Shown in pieces: positions 14,998 through 22,589 of a stretch of 22,589 bases of DNA. Position 1 is the first letter of the stretch. Each line of letters starts with the position of its first letter. The stretch is from Lachnospiraceae bacterium UBA1759 (GTDB lineage Bacteria > Bacillota > Clostridia > Lachnospirales > Lachnospiraceae). The notes under the pieces are model-generated. The model ran no database searches. It saw nothing but the letters and a program-made list of their open reading frames with translations, and was not told the DNA's origin. A program made the position numbers and the translations under genes. Location: contig DCHF01000021.1 in assembly GCA_002315555.1 (NCBI GenBank), positions 62,763-85,351 on the forward strand, read 5' to 3'.

Positions 14998-17900
14998 GTG
15001 GATAAGACCTTCAGCGAGGTATTCCCGAATATCAAAGGCAAAAGAGAAGTGGAGGGACTCCTTCCGCTTATTGACGTATGCCGTCTGAAGTACAGCGAGG
15101 GCAAGGAATTCCTGCTCGTTTATCTGCGTATCCGTCGTCTGGTCGATAAAAACACGGTCTTCGAGCTGGAACGACTCATTGATGAGGAATACCTCGCCGA
15201 GCTCCCGACCCGTGCACGCATCATTGAAACGTATGAGCTTCCGACGGCCTACAGGCTGCCGGAGCTCATTGATTTTTACAGGGAATCCATGATCACGGAG
15301 CTGACCGATGGCATGCCCATCGACCGCCGGTTCCTGACCAAGGCCGAATGGAACGTCACGGAAACGGAGATCGGGATCTCCATCGAGGATCATCCCATCA
15401 GCCGCGGCAACGAGCGTATCTGGACGGAAAAGATCACGCGGATCATCAACGAACGCTTTGGCTATGAGGTCAGGGTGACCTTCACATATCAGGAAAAGAA
15501 GGAGCATAACTACGTCATCAAGCATGAGGACGTGGTATATATCGACGCGCCGAAACCTGCGGAAAAGGCGGAGGAACCCGGTAAAACGCAGGTAACTGCG
15601 GAAAAGAATGTACCGGCAGCAAAAGCAAATAAGCCCATCACAAAGAAGACCGATTCGCCGAAGAAGAACGACACACCGAAGGAAAGCGGCGGACGTCCCG
15701 CAAGCGGAGCGCTGCGCCGGGGCGGAAAGGACGAGGGCTCGGTCAAGGCCGCCAAGCGTACCTTTGTTTCCGATGACCCGAACCATATTTACGGTCGCCC
15801 CTTTGATGATGAGATCAAGGAGATCGGCTCCTACGGAGCGTCTGAGGAAGGCACCATGGTCATCCACGGTGAGATCCTGTCCCAGGAGGTTCGCGAGCTT
15901 CGTAACGGCGAGCGCAGCATTCTGGCGTTCTCGCTCAGCGATTACACGGATACCATCAATGTCAAGCTGTTCATCTCCAATGAGGATGCGCCGGAAATGG
16001 CCAAAAAGCTGTCGCCGGGCAACTGCATCAAGATGAAGGGCCTGGCTCAGTTCGATACCTTTGACAAGGAGCTTTCCATCCGCTCCGTGCAGGGTATCTT
16101 CAAGATCGAAAAGAACTTCACGAAGAGTCGTGAGGATCACGCCACCGTGAAGCGCGTGGAGCTTCATTGCCATACCAAGGCGTCGGAGAACGACGGCATG
16201 ACGGAAGCGTCCAAACTGATCAAGCAGGCCGCGAAGTGGGGCCACAAGGCTATGGCCATTACGGACCACGGCTGCGTCTATGCGTTCCCGGAGGCTTATC
16301 ATACCGTTGAAAAGATGGATTTTAAGGTCCTTTACGGTATGGAGGGTTATCTTGTCGATGACACCAAGAAAGTCGTCGTAAAGCCCGGAAATTTATCGAT
16401 TGACGCGCCCTGCGTCGTCTTTGACATCGAGACCACCGGTTTTTCGCCGGTGAAGAATAAAATCATCGAGATCGGCGCGGTAAAGATCGAGGGCGGAAAG
16501 GTCATCGACCGTTTTTCCACCTTTGTCAACCCGGGCATGCCGATCCCTTACCGCATTGAAAATCTTACCGGCATCAGTGACGCCATGGTTCGCGACGCAG
16601 ACGATATCGCTGCGGTCCTTCCCCGGTTCCTGGAATTCACGAAGGACTGTTACCTCGTTGCTCACAATGCGGAATTTGACGTGACCTTTATCACCGAGAA
16701 CGCCAAACGCCTCGGTTTGTTTGACGAGCCTTACACCTATGCGGACACCGTAGGCATATCCCGCGTCCTGCTTCCGCAGCTCGCGCGTTACCGCCTGGAC
16801 AACGTGGCAAAGGAACTCGGTGTATCTCTTGAGAATCATCACCGCGCGGTCGATGACGCCGAATGCACGGCCATGATCTACTTAAAGCTTCTGGACCGCC
16901 TGAGAAACCGGAACCTCTTCACGCTTGCCGATGTACAGCAGGCGATGGTCCCGACCCCGGACGTCATCAAGAAGATGCCCACGTATCATGTGGTGCTCCT
17001 TGCGTCTAACGAACTGGGCCGCGTGAACCTGTACCATCTGGTATCGGAATCCTCCCTGAACTATTTCAGAACGCGCCCGCGTATTCCGAAATCGCTTCTT
17101 GAACAATACCGCGAAGGCCTGATCATCGGTTCGGCCTGCGTCTCCGGCGAGGTATTCAATGCCGTACTGGAAGGCGCGTCCGATGAAGAGATCCATCGCC
17201 TGGTGGACTTTTACGATTATCTGGAGATCCAGCCGCTCGGAAACAACATGTTCCTGCTCAACAAGGACAATGATGTTACTGGCATCGAGGACCTGCAGAA
17301 CCTGAACCGCCGTATCGTGGAGCTCGGCGAGCAGTACAATAAGCCGGTCTGTGCGACCTGCGATGTGCATTTCCTGAATCCGGAGGACGGCATCTACCGT
17401 GAGATCCTCCAGCACACGGTCATGCACAGCAAGGGCAATTCCGAAGAAGCGGAAGACGAGGCTCCGCTTTATCTCCGTACCACGGAAGAGATGCTGAAGG
17501 AGTTCGATTACCTGGGCGCGGACAAGGCGTACGAGGTTGTTGTCGCAAACACGAATATGATCGCGGACCGTGTAGAGAAGATCGCCCCGGTGCGTCCGGA
17601 CAAATGTCCGCCCAAGATCGATAACGATGCGGAGACCCTCCGCAAGATGTGCTATAAAAAGGCGCGCGAGACCTACGGCGACCCGCTGCCGGAAATCGTG
17701 GAAAAGCGTCTGGAGCGCGAACTGAACGCCATCATTTCAAACGGTTATGCCGTCATGTACATGATCGCGCAGAAGCTCGTAAACAAATCCGTTTCGGACG
17801 GCTATCTGGTCGGCTCCAGAGGCTCCGTCGGTTCTTCCTTTGCCGCGACCATGTCCGGTATCACGGAGGTCAACCCGCTGCCGCCGCATTACCGCTGTCC

Positions 17901-19521
17901 GCATTGCCTGTACAGCGATTTTGACTCCGAGACCGTACAGAAATACGTGGATAATACCGGCTCCGATATGCCGGACATGCTGTGTCCGAAGTGCGGAAAG
18001 CCGATGATGAAGGACGGCTACAACATTCCCTTTGAGACCTTCATGGGATTTAAGGGCAACAAGGAGCCGGATATCGACTTAAACTTCTCCGGTGAATATC
18101 AGTCCAAGGCCCATTCCTATACCGAAGTCATTTTCGGTAAGGGACAGACCTTCAAGGCCGGCACCATCGGCACCGTGGCGGAAAAGACCGCATACGGCTA
18201 TACGCTGCATTATTACGAGGACAAGGGCATTGAAAAACGCCGCTGTGAGATCGAACGTGTGGCGCATCACCTGGAGGGCGTACGTGCGAGCTCGGGTCAG
18301 CATCCGGGCGGTATCATCGTTCTTCCCATCGGTGAGGATATCAACACCTTCACGCCGATCCAGCATCCGGCCAACAAGGAAACGAACATCGTCACCACAC
18401 ACTTTGATTATCATTCCATCGACTCCAACCTGCTGAAGCTGGACATCCTGGGTCATGATGACCCGACGATGATCCGTATGCTGCAGGACCTGATCGGCAT
18501 CGACCCGCGGTCGTTCCCGCTCGATTCCCCGGAGGTCATGGAGCTGTTCCGTTCCACGGACTCCCTGGGTGTCACCCCGGATGATATCCATGGTTGTCCC
18601 TTAGGCGCCATGGGTCTTCCCGAGTTCGGCACGGACAATGCCATCAACATGCTTCTTGAGACCAAGCCGCAGTACGTTTCCGACCTGATCCGTATTTCCG
18701 GCCTTTCCCACGGAACGAACGTCTGGCACGGCAACGCGCAGACGCTTATCAACGAAGGAAAATGTACCATTCAGACCGCCGTCTGTACCCGTGACGACAT
18801 CATGATGTACCTGATCTCCAAAGGCGTGGAAAACGAGCAGAGCTTCAAGATCATGGAGGCTGTCCGTAAAGGCCGTGTCGCAAAGGGCAAATGCTCCGAG
18901 TGGCCGGAGTGGAAGCAGGATATGATCGATCACGGTGTTCCGGACTGGTACATCTGGTCCTGCGAGCACATTGAATACATGTTCCCGAAGGCCCACGCGG
19001 CGGCCTACGTCATGATGGCGCTCCGTATCGCGTACTGCAAGGTCTTTTACCCGCTGGCGTATTACTGCGCCTATTTCTCGATCCGTGCAAACGGCTTCAA
19101 CTATGAGCTCATGTGTCAGGGACGGGAAGTGCTGGAGCACAACCTTGCGGAAATGGCCAAGAAAAAGGACGAACTGAACGCGAATGAAAAGGACCAGTAC
19201 CGTGACATCCGCATCGTTCAGGAAATGTACGCGCGCGGTTATTCCTTTATCCCGATCGATATTTACCGTGTCAGCTCGACCCGTTTCCAGATCATCGATG
19301 ACAAGCACATCATGCCCTCGCTGACTTCCATCAGCGGCATGGGTGAAGTCGCGGCCGATACCGCTGTGGAAGCGGCGAAGAAGGGCCCGTTCACCTCCCT
19401 CGGAGACTTCAAGACGCGAACGAAGGTCTCCCAGACGCTGATCGACCTGATGGTGGATCTCCACATTTTGGATACCCTTCCGAAGGAAGATCAGTTCAGC
19501 TTCTTCGACAAGCTGATGTAA
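14998..19521 (+). CDS. polC: DNA polymerase III PolC-type alpha subunit
   Basis: This 1507-residue protein is the Gram-positive replicative polymerase with built-in proofreading. In order: an N-terminal domain; a charged Lys/Pro/Ala-rich linker (about 185-255); an OB fold (about 280-380); a PHP domain from HCH (390-392), interrupted by a DEDDh exonuclease with D476, E478, D561, H615 and D620; then the polymerase core. The core has four zinc cysteines (C967, C970, C996, C999) and catalytic Asp D1025 and D1027 in PDIDLNF. The end QFSFFD (1499-1504) resembles the beta-clamp binding motif QLSLF. Bacillus subtilis PolC has about 1437 residues, so this one is slightly long. The start is GTG with GGAG 8 bases upstream. 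It begins 15 bases after ftsY, an uncommon place for polC. Confidence 0.97.
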   Translation: MDKTFSEVFPNIKGKREVEGLLPLIDVCRLKYSEGKEFLLVYLRIRRLVDKNTVFELERLIDEEYLAELPTRARIIETYELPTAYRLPELIDFYRESMITELTDGMPIDRRFLTKAEWNVTETEIGISIEDHPISRGNERIWTEKITRIINERFGYEVRVTFTYQEKKEHNYVIKHEDVVYIDAPKPAEKAEEPGKTQVTAEKNVPAAKANKPITKKTDSPKKNDTPKESGGRPASGALRRGGKDEGSVKAAKRTFVSDDPNHIYGRPFDDEIKEIGSYGASEEGTMVIHGEILSQEVRELRNGERSILAFSLSDYTDTINVKLFISNEDAPEMAKKLSPGNCIKMKGLAQFDTFDKELSIRSVQGIFKIEKNFTKSREDHATVKRVELHCHTKASENDGMTEASKLIKQAAKWGHKAMAITDHGCVYAFPEAYHTVEKMDFKVLYGMEGYLVDDTKKVVVKPGNLSIDAPCVVFDIETTGFSPVKNKIIEIGAVKIEGGKVIDRFSTFVNPGMPIPYRIENLTGISDAMVRDADDIAAVLPRFLEFTKDCYLVAHNAEFDVTFITENAKRLGLFDEPYTYADTVGISRVLLPQLARYRLDNVAKELGVSLENHHRAVDDAECTAMIYLKLLDRLRNRNLFTLADVQQAMVPTPDVIKKMPTYHVVLLASNELGRVNLYHLVSESSLNYFRTRPRIPKSLLEQYREGLIIGSACVSGEVFNAVLEGASDEEIHRLVDFYDYLEIQPLGNNMFLLNKDNDVTGIEDLQNLNRRIVELGEQYNKPVCATCDVHFLNPEDGIYREILQHTVMHSKGNSEEAEDEAPLYLRTTEEMLKEFDYLGADKAYEVVVANTNMIADRVEKIAPVRPDKCPPKIDNDAETLRKMCYKKARETYGDPLPEIVEKRLERELNAIISNGYAVMYMIAQKLVNKSVSDGYLVGSRGSVGSSFAATMSGITEVNPLPPHYRCPHCLYSDFDSETVQKYVDNTGSDMPDMLCPKCGKPMMKDGYNIPFETFMGFKGNKEPDIDLNFSGEYQSKAHSYTEVIFGKGQTFKAGTIGTVAEKTAYGYTLHYYEDKGIEKRRCEIERVAHHLEGVRASSGQHPGGIIVLPIGEDINTFTPIQHPANKETNIVTTHFDYHSIDSNLLKLDILGHDDPTMIRMLQDLIGIDPRSFPLDSPEVMELFRSTDSLGVTPDDIHGCPLGAMGLPEFGTDNAINMLLETKPQYVSDLIRISGLSHGTNVWHGNAQTLINEGKCTIQTAVCTRDDIMMYLISKGVENEQSFKIMEAVRKGRVAKGKCSEWPEWKQDMIDHGVPDWYIWSCEHIEYMFPKAHAAAYVMMALRIAYCKVFYPLAYYCAYFSIRANGFNYELMCQGREVLEHNLAEMAKKKDELNANEKDQYRDIRIVQEMYARGYSFIPIDIYRVSSTRFQIIDDKHIMPSLTSISGMGEVAADTAVEAAKKGPFTSLGDFKTRTKVSQTLIDLMVDLHILDTLPKEDQFSFFDKLM

Positions 19522-19564
19522 GGGAAATGTTGTAAAAATGTACAGGATATCGGCCTCTTTCACA

Positions 19565-19580
19565 CTTTAGTTGTCTAAAG
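19565..19580. repeat. Inverted repeat upstream of the ilvB promoter
   Basis: CTTTAG (19565-19570) and CTAAAG (19575-19580) form a perfect 6-base inverted repeat around TTGT. No T run follows, so it is unlikely to terminate polC transcription. It ends 6 bases before the -35 of the ilvB promoter and overlaps the first copy of the direct repeat, which suits a regulator binding site. Confidence 0.55.
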
Positions 19581-19602
19581 TCGATATTGACAAAAGTCGA
19601 TA
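19577..19602. repeat. Direct repeat AAAGTCGATA around the ilvB -35 element
   Basis: AAAGTCGATA occurs at 19577-19586 and at 19593-19602. The two copies are 16 bases apart start to start and exactly frame the -35 hexamer TTGACA (19587-19592). A protein bound here would compete directly with RNA polymerase, so this looks like an operator. No known regulator consensus is recognised. Confidence 0.6.
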
Positions 19603-19615
19603 AATCGGGTACAAT
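19587..19615 (+). promoter_or_regulatory. Sigma-A promoter of the ilvBNC operon
   Basis: TTGACA (19587-19592) and TACAAT (19610-19615) are separated by 17 bases: an exact -35, and a -10 with 5 of 6 matches. Transcription would begin near 19622, leaving a leader of about 28 bases. That leaves no room for a T-box or a leader-peptide attenuator. No terminator for polC is visible between 19522 and the promoter. Confidence 0.85.
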
Positions 19616-19649
19616 TTATTGAATATTCGTTTAGGATGGTGGCACAATT

Positions 19650-21326
19650 ATGCAGATGAATGGCGCACAGATCATTGTGGAAACTTTGATCGAGCAGGGA
19701 ACCGATACGGTCTTCGGATATCCGGGCGGACAGGTCCTTTTCATTTACGATGAACTCTATAAATACAGTGACAGATTGAAACACGTGCTTACTGCTCACG
19801 AGCAGGGCGCGGCACATGCGGCAGACGGCTACTTCAGAGGTACCGGCAAGCCGGGCGTCGTAATTGCGACTTCCGGTCCCGGTGCAACGAACCTGGTAAC
19901 CGGTATCGCGACCGCAATGCTGGACTCCGTACCGCTTGTAGCAATTACCGGCAACGTTCCGTGTGATCTGATCGGAAGAGATTCCTTCCAGGAGATCGAT
20001 ATCACCGGTGTGACAATGCCCATTACCAAACACAATTATTTCGTAAAAGACGTAACCAAGCTTGCGGATATCATCCGTGAAGCATTCCAGATTGCCGTAT
20101 CCGGCCGTCCGGGTCCGGTCCTTATCGATGTTCCGAAGGATGTACAGACTGCGGTAACGGAATTCATTCCGAAGGGGAAGGTGGAAAAGCTTGAGAATCC
20201 CTTCGTGAACGAAGCGGAAGCGGAAGAAGAGATCCGGGAAGCGGCAGAGCTTCTTTCAAACGCGCAGCGCCCGTTCATTTTAGTGGGCGGCGGTGCCATC
20301 GGCGCAGGTCTTCGTGACGATATCCAGGAATTTGCGGACCGTACCGGAGCATACATCGGAAGCACCTTTATGGGGCTTTCCTGCATCCCGACCGATAACC
20401 CGCGTTTCCTCGGCATGGTCGGTATGCACGGTCATTACGCCTCCTCCGTTGCGGAGCATCAGGCGGATGTCATTTTGGCCATCGGCGTTCGTTTCTCCGA
20501 CCGCGTGACCGGCAACAAGGCTAAATACGCAAGCAAATCAAAGATCATCCAGCTTGACGGAGATCATGCGGAGCTGAATAAGAATATCAACGTGAACATC
20601 GGCATCAGCGGCGATGTCAACAAGATTTTCAAGCAGATCGCGGAGATGGTCCCGTCGGCGATCCGTCCCAGCTGGGATACGCAGGTCGCGGGCCTGATCG
20701 ACAAGGAACTGCACCATAACTACAGGCAGCTCAGCACGCTGAACCCGAAGGTCGCATTTGATATCATGAATGAGATCGTGGATCCGGAAACGGTCCTCGC
20801 GACCGATGTCGGACAGCATCAGATGTGGGCGGCGCAGTACTGGAACTTCAAGGAACAGCGTAAGCTCGTTTCCTCCGGCGGCCTCGGCACCATGGGCTTC
20901 GGTCTGGGCGCGGCCATCGGCGCATGCATCGGTTCCGGCTGCAAGACCGTTCTCGTTACCGGCGACGGTTCCTTCGGTATGAACTTAAACGAAATGGCTA
21001 CGGCAGTATCCACCGGTGTTCCGGTGACCGTCGTGCTTTTCAACAACGGTGTTCTCGGTATGGTACGTCAGTGGCAGACCCTGTTCTACGGACAGCGTTA
21101 CTCACAGACCACCTTAAACCGTAAGACGGACTTCGTGAAGCTCGCGGAAGCATTCGGCGCAAAGGGCTACAGAGCCACCACGCCGGAAGAATTCAAGGCA
21201 GCCTTCACCGAAGCATACGCACTGAACGGACCGACCATCATCGATGTGGCTATCAACGAGAACGAATTCGTTCTTCCCATGCTGCCCCCGGGCGGAAGCA
21301 TTGATGACATCATTGTGGAAAAGTGA
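19650..21326 (+). CDS. ilvB: Acetolactate synthase large (catalytic) subunit
   Basis: This 558-residue thiamine diphosphate enzyme makes acetolactate from two pyruvates, or acetohydroxybutyrate from pyruvate and 2-oxobutyrate, the first shared step to valine, leucine and isoleucine. The N-terminal domain has the catalytic Glu E51 in AHEQGAAHAADGY and the ATSGPGATNLVTGI segment. The C-terminal domain has the thiamine diphosphate/Mg motif starting GDGSFGMN (G438) and ending near LFNN. Biosynthetic rather than catabolic acetolactate synthase is supported by the regulatory subunit gene that follows. An AGGATGGTGG stretch lies 7 bases before the ATG; another ATG two codons later is possible. It has its own promoter. 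Confidence 0.96.
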   Translation: MQMNGAQIIVETLIEQGTDTVFGYPGGQVLFIYDELYKYSDRLKHVLTAHEQGAAHAADGYFRGTGKPGVVIATSGPGATNLVTGIATAMLDSVPLVAITGNVPCDLIGRDSFQEIDITGVTMPITKHNYFVKDVTKLADIIREAFQIAVSGRPGPVLIDVPKDVQTAVTEFIPKGKVEKLENPFVNEAEAEEEIREAAELLSNAQRPFILVGGGAIGAGLRDDIQEFADRTGAYIGSTFMGLSCIPTDNPRFLGMVGMHGHYASSVAEHQADVILAIGVRFSDRVTGNKAKYASKSKIIQLDGDHAELNKNINVNIGISGDVNKIFKQIAEMVPSAIRPSWDTQVAGLIDKELHHNYRQLSTLNPKVAFDIMNEIVDPETVLATDVGQHQMWAAQYWNFKEQRKLVSSGGLGTMGFGLGAAIGACIGSGCKTVLVTGDGSFGMNLNEMATAVSTGVPVTVVLFNNGVLGMVRQWQTLFYGQRYSQTTLNRKTDFVKLAEAFGAKGYRATTPEEFKAAFTEAYALNGPTIIDVAINENEFVLPMLPPGGSIDDIIVEK

Positions 21327-21334
21327 GGCAGAGG

Positions 21335-21832
21335 ATGAGCAGAATTATTATTTCAGTCTATGTGGATAACCAGTCCGGTGTTCTGATGCGCATTTGCAGC
21401 CTGTTCTCCAGAAGAGGCTTCAATATCGATACTTTATCGGTCGGTGAGACCGAAGACCCCAATTACTCCCGCATGACCATTACGATGAACGGCGATGAGT
21501 ATGAGCGTCTTCAGGTCATCAACCAGCTGAACAAGCTTCACAACGTCAAAAAGGTGGAGATCCTGGAAAAGGATGCCTCCGCAAGACGCGAGCTTGCGCT
21601 GATCAAGGTCGGTGTCAACAACGATAACCGTCAGGACATCATTTCAGCGGTCACCATTTTCCGCTGCAACATCATCGATTACACCCCGGAAGCGGTCGTA
21701 GTCGAGGTCACCGGAGAAGCCTCCAAGATCGATGCTTTCATCGAAGTCATGAGACCCTTCGGCATCAAGGAGGTAGCACGTACCGGCCTTGCCGCTCTTG
21801 AACGCGGCAATACCTGCATGCTCGAAAAGTAA
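21335..21832 (+). CDS. ilvN: Acetolactate synthase small (regulatory) subunit
   Basis: This 165-residue protein binds the large subunit, raises its activity and usually gives feedback inhibition by valine. Residues 3-75 form an ACT domain (IIISVYVDNQSGVLMRICSLF, split by the usual GFNIDTLSVGETED stretch). The C-terminal half is the typical small-subunit domain, including RTGLAALERG near the end. The ATG at 21335 is chosen because GAGG at 21325-21328 lies 6 bases upstream; a GTG at 21323 would add four residues but overlaps ilvB and has no clear site. It begins 8 bases after ilvB. Also known as ilvH in some genomes. Confidence 0.95.
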   Translation: MSRIIISVYVDNQSGVLMRICSLFSRRGFNIDTLSVGETEDPNYSRMTITMNGDEYERLQVINQLNKLHNVKKVEILEKDASARRELALIKVGVNNDNRQDIISAVTIFRCNIIDYTPEAVVVEVTGEASKIDAFIEVMRPFGIKEVARTGLAALERGNTCMLEK

Positions 21833-21843
21833 TCACGTTAATT

Positions 21844-21863
21844 ATTGCGGCACAGCAATTTTT
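21844..21863 (+). other. Weak hairpin with T run between ilvN and ilvC
   Basis: ATTGC (21844-21848) and GCAAT (21855-21859) form a 5-pair stem with a 6-base loop, followed by five T (21859-21863). It is much weaker than the two tRNA terminators. It could cause partial termination and so set the ratio of ilvC to ilvBN message, or have no function. Confidence 0.3.
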
Positions 21864-21889
21864 ATAAGAATTTCAAGAGGAGAAAAACA

Positions 21890-22589
21890 ATGTCAGAAGC
21901 AAGAATTTTCTATCAGCAGGATTGTGACCTGAACAAGCTTGCCGGCAAGACCGTTGCAATCATCGGTTACGGCTCACAGGGTCATGCACACGCTCTGAAC
22001 CTGAAGGATTCAGGCGTTCATGTAATTGTAGGTTTATACGAGGGCTCCAAGAGCTGGGCAAAGGCTGAGTCTCAGGGCCTTGAGGTTTATACCGCTGCGG
22101 AAGCAGCTGCAAAGGCTGACCTCATCATGATCCTGATCAACGATGAAAAGCAGGCTAAGCTGTACAAGGAATCCATCGAGCCGAACCTTACCGAAGGCAA
22201 GACCCTTGCATTCGCACACGGCTTCAATATTCACTTCGGCTGCATCAAGCCCCCGAAGAACGTTAACGTTATCATGATCGCGCCGAAGGGCCCGGGCCAC
22301 ACCGTTCGTTCCGAGTATCAGGTAGGCAAGGGCGTTCCGTGTCTGATCGCTGTTGAGCAGGATGCTACCGGCGACGCATGGGAGATCGGTCTGGCATACG
22401 CACTCGGAATCGGCGGCGCTCGTGCAGGCGTTCTGGAAACCAACTTCAGAACCGAGACCGAGACCGACCTGTTCGGTGAGCAGGCTGTTCTTTGCGGCGG
22501 TGTTTGCGCATTAATGCAGGCTGGTTTCGAAACCCTTTGCGAAGCAGGCTACGATCCGAGAAACGCATACTTTGAGTGCATCCATGAGA
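21890..22589 (+). CDS. ilvC: Ketol-acid reductoisomerase, N-terminal part (cut by window end)
   Basis: The first 233 codons of IlvC are present; the stop lies beyond the window. The enzyme isomerises and reduces acetolactate or acetohydroxybutyrate with NAD(P)H and Mg, the second step of branched-chain amino acid synthesis. The Rossmann motif GYGSQGHAHALNLKDSG is clear, followed by the cofactor loop GLYEGSKSW. The IAPKGPGHTVR segment, the start of the class I knotted domain (FRTETETDLFGEQAVLCGG) and metal ligands D and E within it are visible. AGAGGAG lies 6-7 bases before the ATG. It follows ilvN by 57 bases and is probably in the same operon. The loop has Tyr-Glu where Arg is often found. 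Confidence 0.96.
   Translation, partial: MSEARIFYQQDCDLNKLAGKTVAIIGYGSQGHAHALNLKDSGVHVIVGLYEGSKSWAKAESQGLEVYTAAEAAAKADLIMILINDEKQAKLYKESIEPNLTEGKTLAFAHGFNIHFGCIKPPKNVNVIMIAPKGPGHTVRSEYQVGKGVPCLIAVEQDATGDAWEIGLAYALGIGGARAGVLETNFRTETETDLFGEQAVLCGGVCALMQAGFETLCEAGYDPRNAYFECIHE

Noticed and set aside
14599..16302. Long open frame (567 codons) on the - strand across the ftsY-polC junction
   Set aside because: It is wholly antisense to two highly conserved genes, shows no domain, and results from codon bias leaving few stops in the opposite frame.
18601..19563. Long open frame on the - strand inside polC
   Set aside because: Antisense to conserved polymerase sequence, with no recognisable motif or ribosome binding site.
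19522..19649. T-box or leader-peptide attenuator before ilvB
   Set aside because: The promoter lies at 19587-19615, leaving about 28 leader bases; no T-box sequence, terminator or leucine-rich short peptide is visible.
1..22589. CRISPR array, insertion sequence, prophage or defence island
   Set aside because: No regularly spaced repeats, transposase, integrase or defence gene was found; nearly all the sequence is explained by the listed genes.

Overview
The window reads as a piece of chromosome from a moderately GC-rich Gram-positive anaerobe of the Clostridia, most likely a member of Lachnospiraceae. The evidence is a Gram-positive-type PolC with an embedded proofreading exonuclease, strong AGGAGG-type ribosome binding sites with TTG and GTG starts, consensus sigma-A promoters, and a plsX-rnc-smc-ftsY gene string. 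All recognised genes lie on the + strand. The genus assignment is inference; no 16S rRNA gene or other phylogenetic marker was compared.

Positions 1-106 hold the 3' part of a tRNA-Leu(UAG) gene and its terminator. Positions 152-6499 hold a carbohydrate block: a GH38-like alpha-mannosidase, an overlapping ROK sugar kinase, a 589-residue type I mannose-6-phosphate isomerase with an unexplained N-terminal half, and a GH43-like lipoprotein. The first three make a coherent inferred cytoplasmic route: release a sugar such as mannose, phosphorylate it, and isomerise mannose-6-P to fructose-6-P. The GH43 lipoprotein would act outside the membrane. No transporter or regulator gene is in the window.

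Positions 6500-6880 are a stable RNA unit: two tandem promoters, one a perfect consensus, then tRNA-Leu(AAG), tRNA-Leu(CAG) and a terminator.

Positions 6889-19521 are one tight run of housekeeping genes: an FtsW/RodA-type glycosyltransferase, a small sigma-70-like protein lacking region 4, plsX, rnc, smc, ftsY and polC. Gaps are 41 bases or less and two gene pairs overlap. The run couples wall synthesis, phospholipid synthesis, RNA processing, chromosome organisation, membrane protein targeting and DNA replication. It lacks acpP between plsX and rnc, and has polC where ylxM-ffh often follows ftsY.

Positions 19522-22589 hold a branched-chain amino acid operon, ilvB-ilvN-ilvC, with ilvC cut by the window end. 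It has its own near-consensus promoter, flanked by direct and inverted repeats, and a leader far too short for a T-box.

The most interesting item is the sigma-like gene: it keeps the core-binding helix and a region-3-like segment, has a degenerate promoter-melting segment, has no region 4, and sits between two identical 14-base repeats. I found no CRISPR array, insertion sequence, phage gene or defence system.
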